Positions 11,266 through 24,500 of a stretch of DNA of 64,000 nt are shown here, in pieces. How positions within the stretch are numbered: position 1 is the first letter of the stretch; every line of letters begins with the position of its first letter. This DNA is from Hydractinia symbiolongicarpus. Taxonomy: Eukaryota > Cnidaria > Hydrozoa > Anthoathecata > Hydractiniidae. The position numbers were made by a program, and so were the translations under genes. Location: NCBI RefSeq assembly GCF_029227915.1, contig NC_079884.1, forward strand, positions 9,610,001 to 9,674,000, given 5' to 3'. The notes under the pieces are model-generated. The model was not told where the DNA came from. It worked only from the letters and a program-made list of their open reading frames with translations, and did not search any database.

Positions 11266-12889
11266 TTGCACTTTTTAATTTTAAGTGATCAGAAAACCTG
11301 TTCCACTTTAAATATATTTTTGTCCGCTCTTTCTGAGACAAACGTTAAAACTACTGGGAACGAGAATGCTTCAAATGTCAACTGGTGATGGACTAAGGTG
11401 ATAGAAGAGGATAGACATTTTTTAGCAATGACTCTGAAATAGGAATATCTGAAAATAAGGGAGGGGATTACTACCCTTCGCGCTCGCGGTCCCGACATAA
11501 AAGAAAAGTCAACGGGCTAAGTTGAAGAATAAATACAAACGCGCGATTGTTGCGTATTTAACACGTGTTCCAAACGATATTCTAAACCATCTGTTACAAA
11601 AAAATATGCTGATTTCAATTCCAAAATATGGCCAAAATTGCGTAAATTTACATTTTTCGTACAAATTTCGCGAATAAAGTATTTGTGAACAGAGCGAATT
11701 TTATATAAAATATTTTATTTCACGCAATTGTATAAATTCTTAAATTCCCAAATTTTGCGTATACACCCTTTGCATGTATAACAAAAAAAAATAAAAGCAC
11801 ACCCTTTTAATTATAACTATCTCTATTACTTTAAAACAAAAAGCAGAGAAATTCGCAAATTTTTTCCATTCTGCAATTAATACCGTAAATAGACTAAAAA
11901 AAACAACACAATTTTTCGAAATTCTTGAAGATGCGGCATCTTAAAACAGAAAGAACATCATCCGACACAGCATAAAATGTCAACCGTTATTGCGTCATCA
12001 TGCGGCTTAGTTAGGGTTGCAGATATGTACATGCGTTGGCGTATTAAAAACTTACCCGATGTTCTGTTCCTAGCCTAGCTGCAAATGGTGCAGAAACTGA
12101 TTTGTTATGCCAATGCGATTAAATTTAAAAAAAAACTTCCCCAACGAACTTTGAGTAGGTCACTTCATTTCTTTGACCGCCTTGACAATACAAACATGTC
12201 ACATGTCTTAAAACGACAAATGTTAAAAATATTATTTCTTTGTGTCCGTTCAAGCTGTGACTGAACTATAGGCAAACTTACTCAAACTTATTGCTTCTCG
12301 AAACTACGGCCTTTTATATATTTCGAGGAGGGAGATATTAATAATTTTCTTGGTACATTCTCATTATTTTGTTTCGCTGTGTATTCAACGAAAGAAGAAT
12401 TAACAAAACGTCCATGTATGTTGCACTTCTATTGGTTTAATTTTATGAGGCTGTCAACAAACTTGACCGTTCCCTAGACGACTTGTAAAACAAGTCAAAA
12501 ACAAAAAATAAGAACACGAAACTGGATCATTTTTTCACGCAAAAAATAAAATTAATGTCCCATTTTTACAGAACCTTCTTTGCAAAGCTAAACTAAAGTT
12601 TGCTGCTAATCGCGCTTCAACAAATAAAACAAGGGGACGTTCTATACGTTCCTCAGAACACACACTCCTACGCGATCTTCTTTTCACAGTAATAAAATCC
12701 AAAGGATATTTTTATATCCGAATTTAGTGGCCTACACAAAAGTTTTTTAATGCTGTGGAGAAGTTTAGAGAAACCGCATAAAAGTGTATGTTAAAAGTAA
12801 TCTACCCTTTCATCATAGTAATTCAGCACAACGAGTTTAAGTTTCTTGTATAATTTTCCAGCTTTGGAAAAGATTTACATATCTTACAC

Positions 12890-12989
12890 CAACCTTGATC
12901 CCAGGGCTTTTTTTATCTCTTTTTCATATAAAGGACGGCGGAAAGACGCCGTTCTATTAAAAAAAAAGAGACAAACAGCCCGGGGTTGT
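12890..12989. mobile_element. short hairpin MITE with perfect 8-bp TSD
   Basis: Ends CAACCTTGATCCCAGGGC and GCCCGGGGTTGT are imperfect TIRs, extended inward by pyrimidine and purine arms (TTTTTATCTCTTTTT against AAAAAAAAGAGAC). The flanks are identical 8-mers, tcttacac at 12882-12889 and 12990-12997. This is the best-bounded member and suggests hAT-type mobilisation. Confidence 0.65.
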
Positions 12990-13329
12990 TCTTACACGGG
13001 TGTACATGCTGTTATAACAGAAAAATTTGAGAATTCTGCAGATGAACTAGAAAAAAAATCGTTCCAAAAAAATACCGTTATGTGTTGCTTACTATTTCTT
13101 TTTAACTATATAAGTGGGCGTTTAATTATCTTAAAATCCACTTTTCTGTCATGACCATTTCTTAAATTATAAAGTGAGTCATACTTAATCACTATGAATA
13201 GGTATAGTAAGCCTCGAACAGTGATACGAATTACCGCCCTTTTAAGGGCGCTTATTAGATGTTGGTGTTTACCAGGAAGCATTTATTAAGTTTCGAGTTA
13301 AAAATAGATATTTTTCGAGGTGACTTTGG

Positions 13330-13508
13330 TATGTTTGACGCACGAAAGTTTTTTTGTTGGAACATGTTTGACGCGCGAACGTTTCTTTATTAGAACATAT
13401 ATGTTCGACGCGCGAGCGTTTCTTTGTTGGAACATATATGTTTGACAGGCGAGCGTTTCTTTGTTGGAACATATTAGTTTGACGCGCGAACGTTTCTTTA
13501 ATAGAACA
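13330..13508. repeat. 36-37-bp minisatellite
   Basis: About five tandem units around the core GTTTGACGCGCGAACGTTTC followed by TTTGTTGGAACATAT, with scattered substitutions and a worn first unit. It lies about 480 bases beyond the WDR46 stop codon. Confidence 0.75.
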
Positions 13509-13986
13509 AAATATCACACGAAAGTTGCCTTTACAGAACTTCTCGCGTTTCTAAGCAGTGTTATTCACATTCGTGATAAATAAAAGATTCATATATTGTA
13601 ATTGCTTTTTAGTGTATAAATATCTGAAATTCGATAGCTTCATAAAACCACAAGGTTAGTCGATAGAAAATGAAAACAAAAATTCGAGCAGAAACCAATC
13701 CAAACTATATTAATCGCTTTCTACCTGGTTTCTACATTGTAACTGAAAAAAAAAGATGTCGTGAAAACCAGGTTGTAATACATGTTGTTTTTAAAAATGT
13801 CAAACACAGATGGCTCTTAATGAGATTAATGACGTCATCGTTGTCATCGTTGTCACTGTTAATCAACTTTCAGCGTGTGTCAGATTCGTTACAACTGATT
13901 CGATGACATGCCCACCGTCACAACCAACTGGTGTCACGACAACCATATTTCTTCACAACACATCACCGTCACATGTCGGTCAATTG

Positions 13987-16900
13987 TTATCGTGTCGTCG
14001 GTTTAAAACGATCCAACGCACATGAAAATAATGTCGGCCCTTTAGCAGGTTCTTTCTCTTTCTTTTCTCTTTCCTTCTTTTTTTCTTCTAATAATTTGGC
14101 TTTTAGTTGGTCCTACAAAAAAAGGATTTTTGTCTTTTAGATTTTGGAAATTGCTAATTTGTTCAGCAGACTACATTAAAAGGAATTGAAGGTGATAAAT
14201 AATGTTGCAACATATTAACTTTAACGACTTTGACAATTAATTATTCTGCATAAATTATGATGTTGGCCCACAGAAGTTGTCGATATTTTTTACTGTCATA
14301 ATTTTTGACCTGTCAAAAATTTGGATTTCAGTCTTGTAACTTTCTCTTTACTTACAATCAATAAAATTGAAATACAAAAACACAAATTTAAAAACAGCTT
14401 ACTCTCTTCGACAGTTCGTCAACACCTTTCTTTCTTTGCACCACCTTAGAAGAAGCGCTTCTTCCCTTCATCTTATATTTTGGTTCAAAGCTAACTTCCT
14501 CCTGTATAAAACAAAAACAAAATGGAGCCTTATGTTTTTTTACTGAAATCAATTGTAGGTGAAATGGAAAGTAGGTTAGAAGTTGATACCCTTTGCGATT
14601 ATAAATCCCTGCGAAACAAGAAATAACAAAAACAAAAAATACTACATCCAAAAATAAATTGCTGAAAAGTTTTATATATTGATGCAAACATTCAGCTTCT
14701 AAATTCACATATTAAAGTCCCAGAACTTCATATTTCAAATGTTTCCTAGAAAGATTTCTTAGCAAAGTGCTAATTTAAATTTTACATATTAGCCGGGTTT
14801 TTTTAACAAGTAACAATTTTTTATCCTGGGGTAAAACTTGCGGGTTTATTTACGTCGCATTAATGGAGATGCTACGAACTAGGCACATGAAATATCAAAT
14901 ACGACATATTTTTATCCACTTTGTTGCGGCAGACGATTTCCCGTGAAATTAAAAGGGCCGGCGACCCCGTGGTGCAATCAATTTGTGAAAAAGATTTCGA
15001 CAATAATCACCAAAACCTCATCTACAAAAAATATAAACTGTAAAAAATTTATTTATATTCGCAAAATCAAGTTGTGCAAATTACCTTTAATTTAAAAATT
15101 TTTAAAATCTTTAAAAATTTAATCTATATAATACCAACCTTTTCTTCGTCTTTCATATCTTTTTTTGTCTTTGTGTCAGCTTTGTCGAGTTGTATAATTT
15201 CCAAAGGATTTAAACTGATCATCTCGGGCTGAATCTAAGAAAAGACAAAACATTTCCACATATTGTACACGTGGTTAAACATATTTTCGTGTACTGCGCC
15301 AACTCAAAACCAAAAATGAAAAGATAGAAGTTTTTTTTGTTCTTCAAGATTTTGTCCTGGCTATGTTAGTTGAAATCGCGTACACATGGATTGTAGAGAA
15401 ATTTAATTTTTTTTCACTTACATTCGGTAGTTAAATTGTATTGTTTAAATTCATATAAATACCCTATGGGCACATCATAAAAAAACATACAAAGCATTTG
15501 GGTTTACTAGTTTTCAAGAACACGCAATTTTTAAAATGTAACTTTTTACTTTTTAGTACACACTATTCTTCATAAAAATCTGCTTAACAACGTTATTTAA
15601 AACGTATTTGTACACGTGAGAGTCAAGTTGCAAAAAAACCCTTCAAATTAAAAGTCGAATAATTTAGAAAAATAAAATTACTGCCAAAACTTACCCTTAT
15701 TTACTTACATCATCAGGGGTAATTTATGGTAAGGAATTTTAATTTGAGGGGTTGTTTTTGGAACTTGAGTTGCAATGTATTTGATATGATGTCAAATTTT
15801 TACCTAATACTGACAACAAAGTGTTACTTAGATCAAACTCGTGACAAAAAAAGCTGTTCCAAAAATGACCTTGAAGAATTACCTCTAAGAATATAAAACG
15901 AAGCTAAACAGCGTCAAAACCAAAGAAGTCGGCGGCAGTTAATTTGTTGTTTTTATTATGTTGTTTATACTGAAGTTGCTTAAAATGTTTGCAGAAATTA
16001 GTAGTTGCTTATAAATATTAAATAATGATAAGTATATTTTAAGGCGTGGTCTTTAGTTCTGACCTCAAAATGAACATTATCTACCTTTTCCAACAGCATC
16101 TTAACTTCATGCTCTTTGCGTTGTTTCTTAGTTTCAAATGGATTCGCTTCCAGAGCGTCAAAGTTAGGTTCTCCACTACCAGGAACGATAACACTTGTGA
16201 ATCCTTTGGCATGACCTATACCAAGTACGTCTTCGTAAGGACAAAACTGTAAGCTCGAAATATCGCTACCAGGTGTTGCATGTTTCATGTAGGGCATACT
16301 TTGTTTTTCTGACAAAGCATCTTTAAACACCTTTGATCAACAAATAAAAATTACACTTAAATACATTGAACTTTTCTGTAACGTGATTATTAACGTGATC
16401 GGTTTGGCTTTTGTTACAAATATATTTGATTCCTGTTTGAAGTATTACGTAAGATCTATTCCCGCTGTGCATTCGCTGTCCTGTCACAATGACTGCAACA
16501 TTCTCATTTTAGAAAATACCAATGAAACGTCAAAACGCCAACTTTTAACACAAAAGAGTGTCCCCATAATAAAATTTCGACCATTTTGCTGACGTAATGA
16601 CATCAGAAATACTATATTACCTCATTTAACACGACGGCCACAATATATTGCTTTTGCATGGAAATATATTTTATATTCGATCTCTTTATTACAAATGCAA
16701 ATAGGACAAAATTTTCTTTTTAAAATAGTCATGTTGGATAAAATGTTTTAAAGTTAAGTCATTTTGAAATTAAAGGCAAGCTTCTAAACTTTATAAACGT
16801 TTAAAACATTTTTTGGATACAACAACAAAAAATACTTTCATAATCAAATGGTTCTTACGTAAACTTGTGATCCGAAAGCTGCAGCTAACATTCCTTTGTG

Positions 16901-19900
16901 GCTTATTGTCAAACATTGTGCAGCACGACCATTCATTTGATATTTGTAAACAGGTTTATATGCCCTGATATCCCAGACTTTCATGAAACCATCCAGACCA
17001 GAAGTAGCCATATAACTAAGACAAAAATTAAAAGTTCAGTTACATTACGGAGGGGTTTTGTCTACATGGTAGAAAACTTTCAGAGTATCCTCATAGTAAA
17101 AAATAATTTTACATGTCCTTTAGATGTTTAAATGAGTTGGACTAGCCAGGTATGCCAGAATGGCTCATTGGAGTGAGATTTCTCCCAACGTTCACTTTTT
17201 TTCTCCCGATGGTTTCATATGGCCAACTTCGACCCTCTAGTTCCTTTATAAGCATGACGTTGATAAACGTATATAGAATATACGTAAAAAGAAAAATGGA
17301 TTTTTCAATGGATAGACACGGTTCAGCAGAGTGAAGTCTATTTCTGTATGACTGAAAAATCATTACAGGCATTGTCAATATAAAAATGACTAATTTCCCT
17401 GTCAGAAAGAGGACTGTAAAAATAAGTGTTTTCAATTTTGTTGATATATTTTTATTAGAAGAACATCAGAATAATATTAGAAATGCCTGAGAAATAAGTT
17501 TGTTAGTTATCGTGTTTTCAAATTTCCATACGCTTATAAAAAAACATGTACATTTGCAAATACTTACACTCCTTGTTTCTCGACTGCAACAGAAAGTACA
17601 GGACCACGGTGACATAACATTTTAACAAGAGGTTCTTTCACAACTGGACTCCACATAGTAACACAACCTAGCAGATGAAAACACTTATAACCAACACATT
17701 TTATGTTTAAACAATAATACATACTTGGAATGTTAACACACATATACCCGTAATTTTGGTTTCAAAACCGTATTTGACGTTTTAAACTGGTGTATTTGTA
17801 GAACTACAGCCAAATTTTCTTGGTCTTTCCTTGACCTGCAATGGTGTGGTAAATCGGAGAACAGGCCCTGTTGACGTCATTAAAAATTAGTATCGTTTAG
17901 GGTCTTGGATCTAACAAAAAACCTATGAGATCCTAAATCAGTCCGAGGACATTGATAAGGGAATGTCTACAAGGTCAAAGTGCGTCTAGTCCATATCATT
18001 ACTTAAAGCGACGATCTTCGGAAATATTTTCAGTTGGAATATAAGTTCCACAGTTTAATGCAAACAAAAATATGCTTTCAAAAGCGATTAATTATTTCAC
18101 TAACCGTTATAATGACCCAGATTGATAACTGCATTGTATGGATTATATGTCATACAATCACAACGACCAAGCTTTGTACGAAGTTCTGATACAAGACGAC
18201 CAGTAGATGTATCTTGATATTTTAAAAACCCACTGTTACCCTAAAAATAAGTTAGAACCTTTTAATTTTGTAAGAAATATTTCGAAAATGATTACAACGT
18301 CTATGTAAATGCACCTTTGATAGAGTTGCTTAAGTGAACAGAATTTTATCAGGGGATGGGCCTACTTTTAATCTTTAAGTTTCATAGTCGTACGTCTAAT
18401 AACACAACTATGGTATGTATGACTATGGAACTTGACATAGCATGATAACACATATACAATCTGACGTGACTGTTTGTCCAAAATTACTATTTCCTACTAC
18501 AAAAAACTTCTTCCATTTTATCAAGTTATATTTAAGATAGAGAAAATGAAAGCTGAGTTATTTCCACGCAACAGCATGTATTGTATAACGAGAAAACATC
18601 AATTGGGTGATAAAATTAAGATTTGGAATGTCGTCTTGATGTGATGTTTGACACTAACTGCAGCGTATTTTGCTCTAGCATTTCACAGCAAATCTCACTT
18701 GAGAGGACCGCTGACATTGCTGAATATAGGTTAGTTCAAACTGTGGCAACTTTTCTCTGTACGAGTGTATATCCTCATTATCAGACTCTGCTTTTATCCA
18801 CACACAAAACCATAAGAAACGATGGTCAAACTTACCACAGTAGCAAGTAAAAAATGATATGGCAAATATTCCAATCTGTTAACCTCTCTATGATTCTTTA
18901 AACAATGAATTTCAGTTCCAAGATTATCGTATATATGAACATATTTTTTTTGAGCAGCAGCAAAAAAGGTTTCCTGATGTAACCATCTAAATAATTTTTA
19001 CACGTCACAAAATTCGAAACAATGGTGCCATAATAAATTTTACAATATAGTATTCCAATATTATTTGCTGTTCCCATGTCTGCAGTATTACCAACTGGCT
19101 TCAACCTCTGCCTTGGCACGATTGCCTAATCAAGCAGTTGTTGTACTTGCAGGACTTACATATAACACAAATGGGTTCTAAATGCACTGTTACTCCTTTC
19201 ACAAAACCCTAACTTATAAATGGTTATTTTAAATGAAAAAATATGTGGTAAAAAACACTTACTTTACGTCACGCACAGCTTCTTGTGCATGAACTTCACA
19301 TGATAAATGTTTGTTTTGCCATTGCATGCCAGCTAAATGACCCTTTTGTCCACCAATTAAAAGGAACCTTTAAATACACAAAGGTTAGAACATTTAAAAC
19401 TTATTCCATTCTTAGATTATTTATAATTAAGGCGAACAAAAGTTAATTTTTCTGGTGAAAAGAGCCTCAGCTCAATAACATTGGGAAAATTATAATCTCA
19501 GAGCTTTACCTCTGATTTTTTAAACATAAAAAATCAGTTATAACTTACTTTCCATTTCGTGTATAGTTGATTTTGTATGGTCCAAACGTATCAAGCTTCA
19601 AACTAAAGAACTAGAAAAAATATGCACCGATTATCACGCAAGTCAATATTTTAAAAAGAAATTTACAGTAAATTCGAAAATTTTTCACAACGTGTGGTTA
19701 GCACATACTTTTTGTGCACTAGTGATATCCACAGCATCTGCTATATCTACTTGTCGAAATTTGTGTGTGCGCTCCATCCCCTCCGCTTCTAAAACACTAA
19801 AAGTCATAACTTAATATTACATATACCTCAAACACAAATATTTCTGATTGAGAGCCTGGATACTTACAAACATTTTGCTATCATTTGACACATTATTTCA

Positions 19901-20547
19901 CAAAAATTAGTTTTTAAAGAAAAAAGCTTTTCCATACTTTTGTTGTTAATTATACAATAATTCATTCTTTTACGCTTCAATAAGAACACAACCGACAGAA
20001 ACATACCCTGCTTCTTCCGTCATAAGAAGTTCAGATCTTGCAGCTTGTTTAACAGCTTGATCATATTTCTTTTCGTGAGCTCTCAATTTGCTCTTTAATT
20101 TCCGATCTTTAATATCCTAGCAAAAAACATTGTGTTCCTTGTATTAAATTTATGAAAATAAGTGGTGTTTAAGTGGTAGAGCATCATGCTCAGAAATTAG
20201 AAGTCCTGGGTTTCCTGGTTTAAGTCCAGCTGTTGTGAAAGTTTGTTACTGCTAAATTCACTAATTGTTTGATGTGAAATAGAAATATAAACTTTTTTTT
20301 AGAGCATATGACAAGAATTTGTCAATTGGAAATCCACAATGACTCTACCAATCAGATACACCATACAGATTATCATATCGTAAACACAACAAAATAAATT
20401 TAAATAACAAATTCCACATACCTTTGTTTTGACTCGACTACCTCTTGTATATTTCAAAATTTTTTCAGGATCAACAACATACTCTTCGACTTTTAGTTGT
20501 GCGCCATCTTTTTTGGCAGCACTAATCGTTTTACTTTTCGTCTTCAT
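13987..20547 (-). CDS. WDR46: WD repeat protein 46 (UTP7/BING4), SSU processome
   Basis: Thirteen exons join in frame (1602 nt, 533 aa): 20547..20422, 20116..20007, 19796..19709, 19610..19549, 19367..19263, 18986..18836, 18240..18105, 17667..17568, 17015..16859, 16330..16085, 15234..15139, 14501..14403, 14112..13987. The product is a nucleolar WD-repeat scaffold of the small-subunit processome needed for 18S rRNA maturation. Family marks in order are a charged N-terminus, [102 protein letters not shown], the BING4CT-type block [17 protein letters not shown] with [16 protein letters not shown], and a lysine-rich tail ending [12 protein letters not shown]. Length is close to yeast and animal orthologues. 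The start ATG is the only in-frame one before the conserved region. It lies downstream of golgin-97 on the same strand. Confidence 0.95.
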
Positions 20548-21522
20548 AATTTTTTTTTGTCTGTGTCGTAAAAGTAGAGTTTGCTATAGGAAAGTTGTTA
20601 GAGAATGTTACAGTAAATATATGTCAGGTCTGTATAAAATTTTTTACCTAGCTAGTTTGATACTGTAATACGATGATATATTAGATACGCTATCCCTTAA
20701 AGGGGCTACGAACCGGTTAAAATGCTCACATTCCGTGTATCCTGCACACATAATAAAAATCCGGCAAACGCGTTTTGCGCAATGAACAGACACCAGCGCA
20801 CTTTGCTCGCTGGCTCAATATTTTTTCTGAAAAGTATATTACAAAGAAATATTTCAGCAAGATTCATTCTGGATGAAAACAAGACCATGGCTGGAGAAGA
20901 TAAAAATTCTAGATATATCTATATATTCGAGTCTGTAAATTACAACATACATGCCGGAAAAATAGCCATTTTTGTTTTTCACCGCCTCCAGCTCGACTTT
21001 CGTGTAAGTCACTAAAGTTGAAAACCAACAGCCGTTTCGTAGCCCCTTTAACAAAATCTAAAGCAACTTTACCACATTGTTGTTTTGAATTCAATACACA
21101 CACATTACTACAAAATACAATATGTTAGATGTGTTAGATGTTTGTTCTGTAGATGAAAAAGTCAGCCATGTTTTTGTTCACAGAGTGTTAGTAGTCATTT
21201 CAATAAACTCGAGGTAAAATTAGCTGAAATTAAAAACAAAGTTTGACTGTATATTTTGTATTTCATACAAAAAGCACATGTCAATTAAATATAACATTAT
21301 TCTAATCCAATTTTAAAATTCTATACCTTTAATTTACATTTAAAAATCTTTTGGTGTGATATAACAGACTGCAAACACATATAATATACAGACATCTCTT
21401 CAAATAAATAGTTACCATGATTTCTCACATAAATAAATAATTCATCTATACAATACATATAAATATATACAATAATAATTTGCGTAGTGTAACAAAAGAA
21501 TAAATATGTATGATAAAAATGT
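20548..21522. other. intergenic: WDR46 5' region and golgin-97 3' end
   Basis: This 975-bp gap carries the WDR46 promoter and the golgin-97 3' UTR. Over a third of it is one TIR element (20697-21051). The overlapping short frames inside that element are not supported as genes. Confidence 0.6.
20697..21051. mobile_element. TTAA-bounded MITE upstream of WDR46
   Basis: TTAAAGGGGCTACGAA at the left is mirrored by TTCGTAGCCCCTTTAA at the right; the mirrored tract is about 20 bp. The 355-bp element begins about 150 bases upstream of the WDR46 start codon, so it forms part of the promoter-proximal sequence. No transposase is encoded. Confidence 0.68.
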
Positions 21523-24500
21523 CTATCTTTTCTTTTCAAGTGGAAGCTAAAAAGAAAATCAAAGTTAAATATCACAGCTATACTGACCGTATTTAATATT
21601 GCATATGAGAAAATTACCTTCCAGTCAAAGCAGTCACACACAATTGACGTTTCTCTTGGTGTAAACTGAAGAAGATGACCGATTACACCCACTAGTTGAC
21701 GAGACTAAATAAAATTTTACATGCTAGATTGGATGTCATTTAGAAAACATAGAAAAAACTGGTGGATGACAGTGAAGGCGAAGTTGTGACAGAGAATCCA
21801 ATGTCAATCCAGAACTCAACTATCAGTACACCCAACTCAACGTATGTCATCGTTAACAACAGAAGAATCTCAACAATTAAATGTAAAAAAATAGGGCAAA
21901 ATAAGTATATAAAAATAAACACGTTACCTGGTCATTTGTACTACACATATATTTTAAGATAACATGTTTTAGGTATCTAAAATTTATTAAGGAGAAATGC
22001 TTTTTTGTCACCTGGTACATAATTTCATTATTTTTAAATGTCTTTGAAGAGTTGAATAGTAAATTGGGTACCTCAACTGAATAGTGAGCTGGGTACAAAC
22101 TGAGATTTACAAATACATAGTAATTAATCCTATATTTCAGGCTCTTTTTAAGGTAAGAAAAATAAATCTGCTTTACAAACTTTTATACCGGTGGATGACT
22201 CACAAATTAAAAAGTGTATGCTAAAATAACAGGAAGGGGGTAAATCCTGCGATGTTAAAATATTTTGTACTGTAAAACATTGATTTTTAAAGAATAAAAG
22301 TATTTTGAATTGATTTGTCACCACTCATTGAACATAGTCTAGACTCGATTATCTTGGATACGCTTAATTTGTGTGCAACAACTTTGTGCATAAATTGCCA
22401 CACAGGGGCACCAGCAAATAAGTTAAAGATGAATGAACAATGTCAAATATATTTGCAGTATGAAATTTTGGGAAAATGTTAAAAAAACAACAATATCTAT
22501 AAAAATTCAAATTTAATGTTAATAAAGTTGCAATTAATCTCTTAACTTTTTGTAATAACTCCTGAATCTTTTCATCAATTTTAGTTGGCTTCAGGAAAGT
22601 CAAACAAACTGCGAAAAACATTTTTCTTTAATTATCTTCATTAACAGTTCCAATGACATATTTTTATGCTTCTATCAACTAATGTAATACATCTAAAAAG
22701 TTTGAAACAGTTTTCTTACTCCAAGTTCACACTCCATCATTTTGGCCTGTTCTTGAGTTCGAAAATACATTTTACACAGTATGACGTCATCCAAATTTTT
22801 AGTCCCCCCAGGGGTAAGGTACATGAGTGCATATGTACTTGTGATTTCAAAAATTGACAACTTAAATATTACATATTTTTAAACGTTTTGTAAAATGGCT
22901 GAATTTTTTTTGTACTTTCTTTAAAAAAGGAAATTTGTTTCCAAATTTTAGCGTTGTATAATCAAATTGATTGATTATCAAGCAATCTGTTACAAAATAT
23001 TTTATTACACAACAAAAACTTTTACATAATATTTGTGAAAAGGATACTTAAAATTAACTTCTAAAAAATCACGTTTTTCCTTTTCATTTTTCCACACACT
23101 TTTATCCTCAGGACTTTTTTTATCGTTGCTATTAGTTGGAGATTTATCTTTTGCTGTTTGTCCAGCATCTATGTTTTTCTAGAAAAAAAGAAGACAGGTA
23201 GTGAGTACCTGGTGATCCTTGTCCAATAGAAACCTGAATATAGTCTAGATATCTTTCACTGCCAATTTTATTGCAAAAATACAAAGAATGTGAATTGCTT
23301 TAAAACATATGTGCTTGCTAATGCACAATATTTACACAATATTTTTAGGGAACCTTACCATTTCTCTTTGATATTGTTTCTTCATGTCAGCCATATTTTG
23401 TTGTAAGTTACGTAATTTCTTTTCTTTCTCATCTAACTCAGCTTTTAGTGACCGAACTTCTATTTCTTGCTCATTGGTCTAAATAAACAAAAAAAGCAAT
23501 AAGACAAATATATCTTTTACTTTAATCCCTGCTTAGCAAAACCAATATTGATTTTTCCTACCCCGGTAAGGCTTTTGCTTTCCTTTTCTAACTCTTGAAT
23601 ACGATTCGTCAATCTCATAACTGTCTTTTGAAGTTCTGCATAAAATAAAAAAATTGTAAGCTTTATGTATGTTACATAAACTTTACAATAAAGCAATGAA
23701 TAAAATCATGCGTGAAGTCTAAAATACCTTTTTCTTTGCTACCTTGATACTTAGATTTTCCAGGAGAAGCTAACTTGTTATTTTCTTGAAATTCATGAAG
23801 CTAAGGTAAAGCAAACATAGGAAGCATTGATTTTTTATTCATCAGCTGAGTCTCTAATTTCAAAAGTTTAATTTCATGCAAATTAGTAAATGTTACCTGT
23901 CGAGACACAGTGGCCAACTCATCATCTCTGTCACGGATAACTCTACGTAGTTCTTCTATTTCTTCGTCCCTGAAATAATATTTTAATCAGCAATAATTTT
24001 TAGCAAGTGTTATTAGAAAGTAAATAGTAAACAAGATTATTTATTACCTTTCCACTAAAACTTGTTCCCTATTTTCAAACATTTCCTAAATAAAAATTAT
24101 TATTACCTGAACAATCTGGAAAACATATTAGTTTTATTAAATTGTCAACGACATAATGTCCTTTTATTGTACTAGAGGTCACAAGTATATCTGGGATAGC
24201 ATACATATAAAAAGACGTTTTTCAAAATAACAAAGGTATAGAGGGAAGGAAACAAAATTAAGTATCAACAGCACAAGCTCTGGTGTTTCCCATACAACAA
24301 CAAAAAACACCTCTTTTTAGAGGAAAAATATTATTAACTTACACGCACTGAATTCAATTCTTCTCGCAAGAGCGAATCAACAGAGTTGTTTTCCATTGAA
24401 ATCTATATTGATTATGTTAATTCATTACAATAGAACATGTGACATACAAAATGTACTAGAACCATAATTTTTACTTACTTCCCCTGTCTCTTTGATATAA

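Larger units (their letters stand above)
9600..13986. other. intergenic: ETS upstream to WDR46 3' end
   Basis: No protein-coding gene could be supported across these 4.4 kb. The ETS promoter should lie in the low-coordinate part and the WDR46 3' UTR in the high-coordinate part. The interval holds five hairpin or MITE insertions and one minisatellite, listed separately. Confidence 0.55.

Noticed and set aside
13670-14140. Overlapping plus-strand frames opposite the last WDR46 exon
   Set aside because: The minus-strand exon 14112..13987 matches the WDR46 C-terminus in phase, so these are shadows.
20160-20235. tRNA-like GTGGTGTTTAAGTGGTAGAG in WDR46 intron 1
   Set aside because: Possible SINE head, but single and degenerate; no cloverleaf can be drawn.
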